DNA of 64,000 nucleotides from Gelidibacter sp038243395. Lineage in GTDB: Bacteria > Bacteroidota > Bacteroidia > Flavobacteriales > Flavobacteriaceae. Within the stretch, counting starts at the first letter, position 1; every line of letters starts with the position of its first letter. The position numbers and the translations under genes were made by a program. Under the pieces are notes generated by a model. That model worked only from the letters and a program-made list of their open reading frames with translations, searched no databases and was not told where the DNA came from. The DNA lies in contig JBBSRC010000009.1 of assembly GCA_038243395.1 (NCBI GenBank), positions 1-64,000 of the forward strand. The letters are read 5' to 3'. Of this stretch, positions 1 through 9,224 are shown piece after piece.

Positions 1-375
1 AGTACACTGGAGCTTTTAATATCGTGTCTTCTAATCTTTAATCAAACCACAACTGACCCGTTGAACTTGTGTAAGAAACGCTAAATATCGTGTCTTCTAA
101 TCTTTAATCAAACCACAACATCACTTGCCCTCTGTAGTATTTTAATTTAATATCGTGTCTTCTAATCTTTAATCAAACCACAACTCTATCTCGTTTTTCA
201 GCGTCACTTTCCTAAATATCGTGTCTTCTAATCTTTAATCAAACCACAACCTTATAACTTTTTCAATAGGAACTATAAAAAATATCGTGTCTTCTAATCT
301 TTAATCAAACCACAACCTGCGGATGATCATACGTTAATTTCTGTTTAATATCGTGTCTTCTAATCTTTAATCAAA
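1..375 (-). CRISPR. Type II-C CRISPR array, right end
   Basis: Five identical 36-nt repeats start at 18, 84, 149, 215 and 281, and a sixth, degenerate one starts at 347. On the plus strand they begin AATATCGTGTC and end AAACCACAAC. Spacers are 54-83, 120-148, 185-214, 251-280 and 317-346 (29-30 nt). Bases 1-17 are part of another spacer, so the array continues left of the window. On the minus strand the repeat begins GTTGTGG, the form that pairs with the tracrRNA anti-repeat at 5625-5649, so crRNAs should be read leftwards. The last repeat loses its final seven bases (CCACAAC). Repeats are otherwise perfect, with no sign of decay. Confidence 0.97.
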
Positions 376-391
376 TCGACAAAGGAGATTC

Positions 392-485
392 ACAAACATT
401 CCATTAAAATAAGTTTGAAATGTTTGTAAACCACAACGAAAAATCGTTGCTAAAAATTGAAAAAATCAATTTTTCGTTGTGGTTT
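392..485. other. Nested inverted repeats carrying CRISPR-repeat sequence
   Basis: AAACCACAACGAAAAAT (428-444) is the perfect inverse of 469-485, giving a 17-bp stem with a 24-nt loop. Its first ten bases equal the end of the CRISPR repeat. A second inverted repeat, ACAAACATT (392-400) with 419-427, lies just outside it. The bases missing from the terminal repeat at 376 reappear at 431-437, so the terminal repeat may have been split by about 55 bp. TAAGTTTG at 410-417 matches a plus-strand TAnnTTTG box. Function unknown; an sRNA or a terminator-like structure are both possible. Confidence 0.55.
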
Positions 486-521
486 GGCTGTTTAGGACAA
501 AAGCATTATGTCAAAGAACTT

Positions 522-797
522 TTAGTACTCTTGCCTACCTATTATTGCAATGATTTCAACTTTATTATTTTTGATATTATAATAAATAGTGTCCACGCCA
601 CAAACACAAAATCTTTCAACATCTTTATATCTTATGTTTGCAGGAAACATATAAGGATTAGAAGCAGTTTTTGCAAAACAATCATGCATCATAATAAAAT
701 ATCTTTCTGCTTGTGGTGTTCAAAATTGATAGACTCCAAACGCATAGATTCTCCATAGGTCTTCTTTGGCTTCACGACTCAGAAAATAATTACTCAT
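522..797 (-). pseudogene. parE: ParE-type toxin, interrupted by in-frame TGA
   Basis: Reading from ATG at 797 gives a RelE/ParE-superfamily toxin of 91 codons. It begins YFLSREAKEDLWRIYAFG and ends VEIIAIIGRQEY, the family's usual ends. Codon 26 (720-722) is TGA, where family members normally have Gly in the motif QFGTPQAERY; one G-to-T change from GGA explains it. The gene overlaps the antitoxin stop by 8 bp, the normal coupled arrangement. As read it would give a 25-residue peptide, so the toxin is probably inactive. The family inhibits gyrase or cleaves mRNA; which one this did cannot be said. Confidence 0.85.
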
Positions 798-1035
798 TTT
801 CTAATCTCTTTTTAAACTCGCTCAACATCTCTTCTCTTGTTTGCTTTTCTGCAAACCCACTTTTCAATCCGCTGTCAATTTTCATTTGAACATAGTTATG
901 ATATTCATGTCGCTCTCTTGCCTTCTTGATTAAATAATTTACCGCCTCACTTTTACTAGTAAATTCTTGCTCTTCTACTTGATTTTTTAACCAATCATCA
1001 TTTTGTTTGGCTAAAGTGATACTTTGTCGTGCCAT
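790..1035 (-). CDS. parD: ParD-type antitoxin (ribbon-helix-helix)
   Basis: An 81-residue protein with an N-terminal ribbon-helix-helix DNA-binding segment (roughly residues 1-45, including TLAKQNDDWLKNQVEE and SEAVNYLIKKARE). An acidic/basic C-terminal tail would bind the toxin. Members of this family neutralise ParE and repress their own operon. It lies directly upstream of the toxin and overlaps it by 8 bp. The pair sits between cas9 and the CRISPR array, the place where type II-C loci usually carry cas1 and cas2. With the toxin broken, the antitoxin is an orphan that may still bind its own promoter. Confidence 0.88.
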   Translation of the reverse strand: MARQSITLAKQNDDWLKNQVEEQEFTSKSEAVNYLIKKARERHEYHNYVQMKIDSGLKSGFAEKQTREEMLSEFKKRLENE

Positions 1036-1051
1036 AATTTAAAATATTTAG

Positions 1052-1069
1052 TGGTGTAAATGTACACCA
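1052..1069 (-). promoter_or_regulatory. Candidate parD operator/promoter
   Basis: TGGTGTA (1052-1058) and TACACCA (1063-1069) form a short palindrome 17 bp upstream of the parD ATG. Read on the minus strand it contains TACATTTA, one base from the -7 box TAnnTTTG. An operator overlapping the promoter is what a self-repressing ParD would need. This is inference from position and symmetry. Confidence 0.5.
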
Positions 1070-1136
1070 AGCTTATCAGATTTCATAATTTACGGCGTTT
1101 CATAATACTACCATATCAAGCTAACGAACATCAAAA

Positions 1137-4100
1137 TTATATTTTTTCTATTCTACCAGTCGTCAAAACTTTAAAATCAACTCCTTCTATAAATGCATTA
1201 AACTGATTATGGTTCATTTTTCTCAACGGCTTCTCTTCATTTAATTTAAACACCCCATCTGGTTTAAATTTATCTTTTTTAATATCATCTGCTTTTCTCG
1301 CTTCTTTATGATTGCGCAGCATTATTACTCCATATTGAAATTCATTATTTCCTGACTTAATTCTTTGAATTGATAGTCCTTCAATTATATAAATTCTATT
1401 AGTTAAATCACTCAGATCAAAAACACTTTCAGGCTTTTCTACATCAGTATCATAAAATATAACTTGTTGACCTCTTTTTAAGATTAAATTCTTATTGTTC
1501 CTTTTTACTATAGGCAATTGCATCTTTTTCCCTTTAACTTCTTTTTCTTTATATAAAGGATAATAGCCTTGGTCCTGTTTTAATAGTTTAGCTAAATTAA
1601 AGTTATTAATAAGTTCAAATTCACGTTTTCCGTTCAATTCATAAATTGCCATGCAATAGTTCTCATCATTCTGTCCATAAACCATTTGCTTATGTTCATG
1701 TCTAGATTTTGACAAGGTACTATGTTGTTTAATCTCCAAAGGATTTTTGACTGAGTTAGCATAGAGTCTTACTTTGTTAATAGGAATGCGCTTTTCTTTA
1801 TTCATCCAAACTATTCCTTCAAGCTTATTTTGTTGTTGAGCGTTTGATGAAAGTAGTAAGATCTTATTCTCAATGGCTTGTTGAACCTTTTCTTTCACTG
1901 TTTCATCAACTATATTATCAATATCTGTTTTTTTAAGACTTTCTAAATCTTTTCTGATAACATATCTAATGGTCTCATTATTCAATGGATCTTTTATAGC
2001 CCCATAAATGCTATCTTGATGTAAAGAGCCACGAACGGTATCTCCCTGTTGGTATCTTGGAATTTTATTATTGTCTTTATCTAGCTTATAAATTATTTTT
2101 TCGTTTTCATCCTTTATTGGAATAGCTTTCCCTTGAGTATCTCGTTTAATTTCAGCAACATATTGTTTTTTACCTCTTACGCGAATTATTTTTTTAGATT
2201 GTTTTTTTACGTTATCTGGTGTGTAATGTGACACCAAAATATCTTCTTCTATTTTTAATAAATCTTCTTTAAAGGTCTTCCATGGTTTTGCTGCCTCAAT
2301 AATAGCTTTTGCCTTAGTTTTATTTTGTTCATCTTCCAATGTCCAGGCTTGTGCTAATACGTCATATTTATCTTTGGTCATACAGGCAATAGTAATAGCA
2401 TCTATAGCATGGTGCGTATGACTACTTCTATCTTTAGTTTTGTATTGTTTTTGACCATTTTCATCAATAAATGATTCTTGAATTCCCCATTGTTTTCTAA
2501 ATTCGGCTACCATACCTCCTTTTACGCTATCTATTCTTTTAAAATAAGACCTTAAATAACGCTGTGCATATCTTGTAATAATGCCAGTATCTGGAATTTG
2601 ACTGTTCTTAAAACCGACTCTTGGTTCTTCCCAAATGAATCTCTCATATTTGCCTTTCAAATAATCTCTCTTTAATGTCAAGTAATGCCTGCGACGTATT
2701 TTTTTATCTTTCGCCTCCTTAGTAGCTACAGATTTAATATAACGCGTTATGAGTTCTATTTCTCTGGTGTAATTCTCTGCCTCTTCTTTCCAGTGTGCTA
2801 TTCTTGGTAGAATTTCATGATGATTTACAAGTTCAACAGGCATTTTTTTCTTCTTTATTTCTCTGTTGAACTTTTGACTACATAGCGTTTTATTCATTTG
2901 AGAATTATCTTGAGAAATACTTCTAGGAATAGTATGCTCAATATCGTATGCTGGATTTGCTCCGATTATATCGCAAATGCTAATGTTATTTCCATTTTCA
3001 TAAATTTCGCACCGGTTTTGCTCTATCCAAAGTTGATACCTTAACAAATCATCTTCTGTAGGTTCTACTTCTTTATTACAATCTTCTAAATAGAGCTTCT
3101 TAATTTCTTTTATGGCTTCTTCTCTTTTCTTTCTATTCTCATTTTGGTAATCTTGAATTCCTTTCCTCTTGTTGGCGTCATTCAACTCACGTGCCATTTC
3201 AATATGAACTCTTGTATTCTCATCAATCTGACCTTCCAAAATTAAGGCATTTAACACTTTTCGTAATTGATGCAATGCACGCATGGCCATTGGATTTTTT
3301 ATAGAAGATGTTAACGGACTTCCTAATACCAATGTTTCATTACCATTTGCATCTGTTATTACTTTCTTTTTGAATTGAGACAAGTCTGACGGATGGTATA
3401 ATTTCTCTAATCGTTTTATATCACTACAAAACACTTCGCCATCTTCATTCTCTCCTTTTAAAAACTCTAACACCTTTTCATCAAGACGTTTAATCTTAAT
3501 AAATTCATAAGCTTTTAATTGTTCCATAAAAACAGCGAACAAATCATTCATTATACATTCTTGTTCGTTTTTGTCTTTAATATCGAAATACTTAAATGTA
3601 CTTACTAACTTTTTCTCTAAATCACTTTTAAAAATTGGTTCTGCTTCTTTCGAGTAGTAGGATTCGCTTATTTTGCACTCTTTAATTAAACCATTTACAA
3701 CTTCTAATAGTTTATTTCCATAAGTATTGTTTTGAATTATTTTAGCTATTTCATTTTGGATGTATTGTCGTTGTTGTGGATTTCTCCAAATAGACTCATC
3801 AACAATACTATTAATATTTGCCATAAAGACTGCGTGCGAATACAACAAGCCCTCCTTTAAATAAGGTAGTATTTTCGTTATAGCACTTAAGCTCAAACTT
3901 GCAAAATCCTTTTTCAATTTTATCTTGCTAAAAGCTTTGGCATTTTTTTCGTCAAGCACAAGTTTATCCTTCGCAAATTCATACAGATAAGTATCAGATG
4001 TGGCTACAAAAAGTAAATGCCATAAATCTTTATAATCTACAGTCCTAGTAACCTCTTCTCCATCTGCATTGAATGCTTTATAACTGTAAATTTTGGTTTT

Positions 4101-5513
4101 CCAGTCGTCTCCAAGACATAATCTTAAAGATGCAGAAACAGGACAGCCAGAAACGGTATCGGTAGGTTTATAATTGAACCAATAGTGAAATCCATCTCGC
4201 TTTGAAGATTTGTAGAACCCATAGGAAGCGCCTTTTTCAATGAGTTCTTTTGCTAAATCCTCAAAATTGAAATGTTCTTTTTTTCTAAAAAACTTTGAAA
4301 TCAATTGTAATTTCTCTTCTTGGGATAAAAAACGCAATGTTTTTTCGCTTTGCGTTCCCATCTTAATCGTATTGAGATATGCTCACATGCGGTATTCTTC
4401 AAAATCTGGATGCGAAATAGCACAACGGGATTTATTCTTTTCAAAGGAACATTTCCCAATCAATCCTTTTTGAGATTTTAATGGACGTTGATAAAATATC
4501 GCTTTGTACAAATCCTTGGCCAATCCTGAAAATCGCTTTTCGGGTAGTTTTTCATTGTCATCAACACCTTCAATTCCTTGCACCTTACAGATACTGATAA
4601 ACTCTACTAAATAATGCTCTTCTCTAGAGGTGTATTGATTTCTAATCTTTTCTTTATTATACAAACTATAAAAATATTGACCAAGTGTTTTAAACCCTCC
4701 ATCAGACATAGCTTGAGAAATATCTTTAATCTTTCCCTTTACTTTCCCTAAATCTTCCTTTTTATTTAATCTTTCAATTAGTTCTTCTCTAGATTTCACT
4801 ATATCATCATCATTTTTTTTGACAATAGCTTTCAAGGAATTATATAACGACTTTAATTTCTTTTCTCCTTCATCGAGATCCTTAACAAAACCACCTTTAA
4901 TAGTTTCATCAAGAATTCCAGTATCTGAGAAATAATCTTTTAATTCTAATAAAATCTCTTCATTAGAATTCAGATCTTCGATTTGATTTTGAATTTTTGG
5001 ACAATGCTCCTCAAAAACGCCTTCGGCCGATTGATCCAAACGATTGCTTAAAAAACCCCGTCGTTGTGTAATATGATAGAATGCGCGCCCGATTTCAAAC
5101 AAAGAAACTTTCTGTTTACTTGCCCTATCTCTAAAAGCATAAGGATTCTGATTTCCATAGTCACTGGTGCTTAACCATTTAAGAAATTCAGGATTAATTG
5201 GATATTCTTTGAAACCAGACTTCTTCCAAATTTCGACTTCTTCAATAGAGAGTGGACACATATTGTTTTTTGAAAGTACCTTAAGAGTTTCATATTTTCT
5301 TAACTTTCTTCGATACTTAAGTCTCCTTGCACTTCTAAATCCTGTTCGTTCAGTTGCACGGGAGCTCTCAATTCCTTTTTCTGTTTTTACGCCCTCAGAA
5401 AATATCCGAACCCCCTTATCAATCAAAAGAAATTGATCTTTATTCTTTTCTTTCTCTACGATTGCCCACCCCACAGAGTTAGTTCCTAAGTCCAATCCTA
5501 ATATTTTTGCCAT
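1137..5513 (-). pseudogene. cas9: Cas9 (type II-C) split by one in-frame TGA
   Basis: From ATG at 5513 the frame reads a complete type II-C Cas9 of 1,458 codons, except that codon 377 (4383-4385) is TGA. Sequence around it reads FEEYRM-stop-AYLNTIKM, where other Cas9s typically have Trp, so TGG to TGA is the likely change. All catalytic motifs survive: RuvC-I Asp8 in LGLDLGTNSVGWA, the Arg-rich bridge helix (RSARRLKYRRKLRKYE), RuvC-II Glu near 772 (HIEMARE), HNH His near 860 (YDIEHTIPRS) and RuvC-III HHAIDA near 1034-1039. The second half could restart at ATG 4361 and yield a 1,074-residue protein lacking RuvC-I and the bridge helix. Unless the TGA is read through or is a sequencing error, the nuclease is inactive. 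Confidence 0.93.
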
Positions 5514-5580
5514 ACTATCTTAAATTTTAACAATTTTCAAGATAATAATTTAACTTGAACTTCCTATGTGGAAACCCGCA

Positions 5581-5611
5581 TTGCTAAATAGAAAACATTT
5601 TATTATATTTG
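5581..5611 (+). promoter_or_regulatory. tracrRNA promoter
   Basis: TTG at 5581-5583 is followed after 20 bp by TATATTTG at 5604-5611. This exactly matches the Bacteroidota sigma-A pattern TTG-N19-21-TAnnTTTG. It predicts a start near 5617, a few bases before the anti-repeat. Confidence 0.8.
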
Positions 5612-5616
5612 TTTCA

Positions 5617-5704
5617 GATTAAAACTTCTAATCTTTAATCTTATCACAATAAGGCTATATGCCGTAGATGAAAATCTTTAGTCCTGCTTCGGTGGGACTT
5701 TTTT
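5617..5704 (+). ncRNA. tracrRNA
   Basis: CTTCTAATCTTTAATC (5625-5640) is complementary to 16 bases of the crRNA repeat. A small bulge follows and then CACAA (5645-5649) pairs again, which is the usual bulged repeat:anti-repeat duplex. Next come a short hairpin (AGGC...GCC, 5652-5663), a linker and a terminator hairpin. The 5' end is inferred from the promoter. The RNA is transcribed away from cas9, about 100 bp upstream of it. Sequence and structure look intact although cas9 is broken. Confidence 0.92.
5680..5704 (+). terminator. tracrRNA terminator
   Basis: AGTCCTGC, loop TTCG and GTGGGACT form an 8-bp stem including G-U pairs, followed by six T. It is also the last tracrRNA hairpin. Confidence 0.88.
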
Positions 5705-5918
5705 GTTTTAAAGAAAAGCTCATGAACATGACTGAGATGGGAAGTTATAGAAACAGAAAACAATGCCATTGAAGACGCTTGAAAAATAAATAAAACATAT
5801 AACCCCAGAACTTCTCATTAACGGAGATACACACAGACATTTGCTGGCCAAAAGTCGATTTCTGTTATTTAAATCGAAGGCTAAATAAACACAGACTCAT
5901 AGCCAAAACCCACCAAAA
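5705..5918. other. Intergenic, nothing recognised
   Basis: AT-rich spacer between the tracrRNA terminator and the tRNA-Asn terminator. I see no ORF with family resemblance, no repeat and no clear promoter. Confidence 0.6.
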
Positions 5919-5920
5919 AC

Positions 5921-5949
5921 AAAAAAGCCGCTACTTACGTAACGGCTTT
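5921..5949 (-). terminator. Terminator downstream of tRNA-Asn
   Basis: AAAGCCG (5924-5930) pairs with CGGCTTT (5943-5949), with inner pairs. On the minus strand the hairpin ends in a run of T from the A-tract at 5921-5926. It lies 6 bp beyond the tRNA 3' end. Confidence 0.8.
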
Positions 5950-5954
5950 GTTTG

Positions 5955-6028
5955 CTCCTCTTCTTGGGCTCGAACCAAGGACCCTCTGATTAACAGTCAG
6001 ATGCTCTAACCAACTGAGCTAAAGAGGA
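5955..6028 (-). tRNA. tRNA-Asn (GTT)
   Basis: A 74-nt cloverleaf on the minus strand. The acceptor stem is TCCTCTT/AAGAGGA, the D-arm GCTC...GAGC, and the anticodon stem-loop TCTGA-CTGTTAA-TCAGA has anticodon GTT. The T-arm is CTTGG-TTCGAGC-CCAAG. CCA is not encoded, so it must be added after transcription. Confidence 0.97.
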
Positions 6029-6228
6029 AGGTTAATTTATATATCATTAAGCGTAATTGATAATTCCTTACTTTTTCAAGTTCCGAATATAATTCTGCTT
6101 TTGTTTTATCTCGTAAAGAACGTTTCCGAAGCTCTTAATCTAAGCTTAGGATTAAGGACTAATGCCTTATTTTGAGGTTGCAAATATAGTATGTTTTTTA
6201 ACTTGAACAAAACTATTTTAAAATATTT

Positions 6229-7569
6229 TTAATTCATTATTGCTTTAAAAATATCGTTGCCATTGGCAAACAATACTAACATGATGAGAATCACGAATCC
6301 AACGACTTGTGCGCCCTCTAAAAACTTTTCAGAAGGTTTGCGTCCTGATACCATCTCGTACAGCAAAAACATAACGTGACCGCCATCTAATGCAGGAATT
6401 GGCAAAAGATTCAAAACACCCAACATGATCGACAAGAATGCTGTAATACCCCAAAAGTATTCCCAACTCCAAGAGGAAGGAAAAATATCGAAAATTGCCT
6501 TAAAACCACCAACGCCTTTGTAGGCTCCAGTACTCGGACTAAAGATTAATTTTAACTGCGTAAAATACCCAGTTATTTGACTGGTAAATCTGTCGTAACC
6601 CACTCCAAAGCTTTCGCCAAGTGTATACTCTTTTTTAACAACATCAAAATAACCCAGTTCAGAAAATTTAGTGTAGTCAAAGGCTGCCAAAATTCCAAGT
6701 TTACCTTGATCATCCACTTTCAGATCCATTACTTCCAATTGGTTGTCTCTCAAAATCTCGGCTTTAACAGTCTGACCTTTTAGAGACTTTAGAACGCTTT
6801 CAAATTGATCAAAATAAGTGATCGCATTACCGTTTATGGATTGTATAACATCACCTTTCTGCAAATCAGCCGTTTTATTTAACGAGGAGTCTGCAACGCT
6901 CCCAACCATAAAAGGAAATCTCAATTCAAAGAGGCTTCTGTCTTTACTCGTAGAGAGTTGTCCTAAAAAATCTTCAGGTAAGGTTATGGTTTCTTCAACA
7001 TCATTTCGTTTTATACTGATAGTCTCAGCGCCTATGAAATTGCTTCTGATATCCATATAACTCTTAACTTCAGTATCGCCAACTTTAACGATCGCATCCC
7101 CCGTTTTAAATCCTAAATCGGTCAACAACGGATTTTCGATAAGGTAACCCCCTTTGATACTATCGGCAGCAATATCAGTGTCTCCGTATCCAAAAGACAT
7201 GAAAACATAAATAAAATAGGCCAAAATAAAATTGACCGTGACACCACCCAGCATAATTATTAAACGCTGCCATGATGGTTTGGAACGAAACTCCCAAGGT
7301 TGTGGGGGTAAGGCCATTTGCTCTTTGTCCATACTCTCATCAATCATTCCAGAAATCTTGACGTATCCACCAAGCGGCAACCAACCAATACCATAAACAG
7401 TATCTCCTATTTTTTTCTTAAACAAGCTATATTTAACATCAAAAAACAAGTAGAATTTCTCTACCCGAGTTCCAAATAATTTTGCCGGAATAAAATGCCC
7501 TAGCTCGTGAAGCACGATTAACAGTGACAAACTCAATAAAAACTGAGAAATTTTAATTACAAACTCCAT
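6229..7569 (-). CDS. rseP: RseP-type site-2 intramembrane zinc protease
   Basis: A 446-residue multi-pass membrane metalloprotease. The N-terminal helix carries HELGH (residues 21-25), the zinc-binding active site. The central part holds two PDZ-like regions (GDAIVKVGDTEVKS and KGDVIQSINGNAI). LPIPALDGGHVMFLLYE near the C-terminus supplies the third zinc ligand (LDG motif). The family cuts membrane-anchored anti-sigma factors and signal-peptide remnants. I chose ATG 7569 because it starts directly at the first hydrophobic helix; an in-frame start 33 bp upstream adds an atypical stretch. It stands alone here, with no dxr neighbour visible. Confidence 0.93.
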   Translation of the reverse strand: MEFVIKISQFLLSLSLLIVLHELGHFIPAKLFGTRVEKFYLFFDVKYSLFKKKIGDTVYGIGWLPLGGYVKISGMIDESMDKEQMALPPQPWEFRSKPSWQRLIIMLGGVTVNFILAYFIYVFMSFGYGDTDIAADSIKGGYLIENPLLTDLGFKTGDAIVKVGDTEVKSYMDIRSNFIGAETISIKRNDVEETITLPEDFLGQLSTSKDRSLFELRFPFMVGSVADSSLNKTADLQKGDVIQSINGNAITYFDQFESVLKSLKGQTVKAEILRDNQLEVMDLKVDDQGKLGILAAFDYTKFSELGYFDVVKKEYTLGESFGVGYDRFTSQITGYFTQLKLIFSPSTGAYKGVGGFKAIFDIFPSSWSWEYFWGITAFLSIMLGVLNLLPIPALDGGHVMFLLYEMVSGRKPSEKFLEGAQVVGFVILIMLVLFANGNDIFKAIMN

Positions 7570-7965
7570 TGATCTTTTTTCAAAAAAAATTATAAGGCAC
7601 AAAAGTACTCTTTTAACCCCATTCAGAAAACTAATACGATCGTATTCAACTGTTTTTTAACAGCGATTTATTAATGTTGCCTTTGTTAATTCGGCCTACT
7701 ACAAAAAAAAGCAGGATGAAAGAGAAGATAGACATCGTGTAGTTCCAATTCAAGGTGTAGATAGAGGACCACGTATTATAATTACAATTATGATCAACCT
7801 TTATAAGGTGGTTTCTTAAGTTAGATACTATCAGCAATGGAAATATTTAAAAGCACTAATCCTGAGCATTTAAAAAATAGAAATCAAAGAGATTAAGAAG
7901 AACTACGCTGATTTCATCTAAGGCAATTTTAGCATTAAAAATAAACGTTTGAAGCTTATCTGTCG
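7570..7965. other. Intergenic, nothing convincing
   Basis: About 400 bp between divergent rseP and the SCO1 gene. A 63-codon minus-strand reading frame at 7646-7837 has no recognisable family or start signal and I do not call it. Confidence 0.5.
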
Positions 7966-7973
7966 TATTTTTG
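7966..7973 (+). promoter_or_regulatory. -7 box before the SCO1 gene
   Basis: TATTTTTG matches TAnnTTTG exactly and lies 39 bp before ATG 8012. No TTG at the ideal -33 distance. It lies inside the longer possible reading frame, favouring the later start. Confidence 0.5.
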
Positions 7974-8011
7974 TACGAAAATCACTCAAATCCTCTTCAA
8001 AATCCATAAAA

Positions 8012-8680
8012 ATGCTTTCATTTTTTAAACAATATAAATTCTTCGGAATTGCCCTTTTCATCTTCTCGGCAATCGTTATTTCTATAATGATTAACATTCT
8101 AACACCGAAAAAAGTACTTCCCATTTATCAACCTTCTATGGTAAATTTTGAAATGGTAGATACCACTGTTCAATACCAAAGTAAATACCATAAGATTGCC
8201 GACTTCAGTCTGACCAATCAAAATGGTGAGACGATTTCCCAAGAAAATTACGAGGGTAAGATATATGTGGCAGATTTCTTTTTTACGACTTGCCAAACCA
8301 TCTGCCCTATTATGACCGATCATATGGTTCAAATTCAAAAAGCAACTGCTAAGGATGAGGATGTGATGCTTCTCTCCTATTCTGTAACTCCGCAAATTGA
8401 TGATGTCGCACAATTAAAGCGTTACGCGGTTGAAAAAGGAGTCAATGATGAAAAATGGAACTTGGTCACAGGCGATAAAAAAGAGATCTACGAATTGGCT
8501 CGAAAAAGTTATTTAGCGGTTAAAGAAGACGGGAATGGCGATCAATACGATATGATCCATACTGAAAATTTTATGCTCATTGACAAGAAAAAACAAATTC
8601 GCGGCTATTATGACGGCACTGAACCTGATGATATTGAGCGCTTGTTGGAAGATATTAAGATACTGAAGGGCGAGAGGTAG
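8012..8680 (+). CDS. SCO1/SenC copper chaperone
   Basis: A 222-residue membrane-anchored thioredoxin-fold protein. One N-terminal transmembrane helix (about residues 10-30) is followed by the periplasmic domain. CQTICP (Cys94, Cys98) and His183 (MIHTENF) form the copper/redox site of the SCO family, which helps build the Cu-A centre of cytochrome c oxidase. The later ATG was chosen over one 63 bp upstream because it starts next to the transmembrane helix and sits behind the -7 box. No cytochrome oxidase genes lie nearby; the feo operon follows after about 300 bp. Confidence 0.93.
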   Translation: MLSFFKQYKFFGIALFIFSAIVISIMINILTPKKVLPIYQPSMVNFEMVDTTVQYQSKYHKIADFSLTNQNGETISQENYEGKIYVADFFFTTCQTICPIMTDHMVQIQKATAKDEDVMLLSYSVTPQIDDVAQLKRYAVEKGVNDEKWNLVTGDKKEIYELARKSYLAVKEDGNGDQYDMIHTENFMLIDKKKQIRGYYDGTEPDDIERLLEDIKILKGER

Positions 8681-8934
8681 TTGACTAGCATTTTGTTTCT
8701 CGCGTGATTTTCTCTCGCAAAGAAGCGAAGTGATGAGGTTTGAGCTGTGAAAATTTTCAAATTGAAGCTGAAACTGCAATTAAAATCCAGGCTGAAAAAT
8801 TCATAAACTACAGAAACCTGCCTACCCGTATATAGCGATAGTGAAAGCGGAAAAACAAAGGTATCTTAGAGCTAGTAAAAAATTCAAATTTTCAACATTT
8901 ATCCGCAAATAATAAGAAAACTTTAATCTTGATT

Positions 8935-8967
8935 TTGTAAACCTAAAACTTTTTTATTTTACTTTTG
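8935..8967 (+). promoter_or_regulatory. feoA promoter
   Basis: TTG at 8935-8937 and TACTTTTG at 8960-8967, spacing 22 bp, close to the Bacteroidota consensus. It lies 26 bp before the feoA TTG start. Confidence 0.65.
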
Positions 8968-8993
8968 CTTCTTTAAAATCAATCTAAATAAGC

Positions 8994-9224
8994 TTGCAAG
9001 TAACCGTCGCAGATTTAAAGAAAGGCCAACGTGGTATCATTACCGACGTTTCATCAATCAACATCCCATTAAAACTTTTAGAAATGGGCTGTTTACCAGG
9101 CAATTATGTGGAATTGGTTCAAGTCGCTTATTTTTCAGACCCATTGTACCTCAACATTAATGGCACTCATTTGGCCATCCGCAAAGAAACGGCACTTCAC
9201 ATACAAATTGAAATCTTATTATGA
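8994..9224 (+). CDS. feoA: FeoA, ferrous iron transport accessory protein
   Basis: A 76-residue SH3-like protein of normal FeoA length, with the core LLEMGCLPGNYVELVQ and a C-terminal LAIRKETALHI. It assists FeoB in Fe(II) uptake on the cytoplasmic side. The reading frame offers no ATG at its start; TTG at 8994 fits the family N-terminus (MQVTVADLKKGQ). Its stop overlaps the feoB start in TTATGA, so the two are translationally coupled. It ends in TGA, showing that TGA is a normal stop codon in this genome. Confidence 0.93.
   Translation: MQVTVADLKKGQRGIITDVSSINIPLKLLEMGCLPGNYVELVQVAYFSDPLYLNINGTHLAIRKETALHIQIEILL

Noticed and set aside
18..375. Promoters inside each CRISPR repeat
   Set aside because: TTG and a TATT at 21 bp are present in the minus-strand repeat, but the TTTG half of the -7 box would have to come from spacers, and the one checked does not have it.
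420..758. Plus-strand 112-codon reading frame over the toxin region
   Set aside because: It is antisense to parE, has no family resemblance and includes the inverted repeat. The minus-strand ParE reading explains the region.
720..4385. TGA read as an amino acid in parE and cas9 (altered genetic code)
   Set aside because: feoA ends in TGA overlapping the feoB start, and the Cys-rich peptide gene also ends in TGA. The two TGAs would also need different amino acids (Gly and Trp), and other genes are broken by TAA.
7646..7837. 63-codon minus-strand frame
   Set aside because: No family, promoter or conserved feature; composition looks like intergenic DNA.
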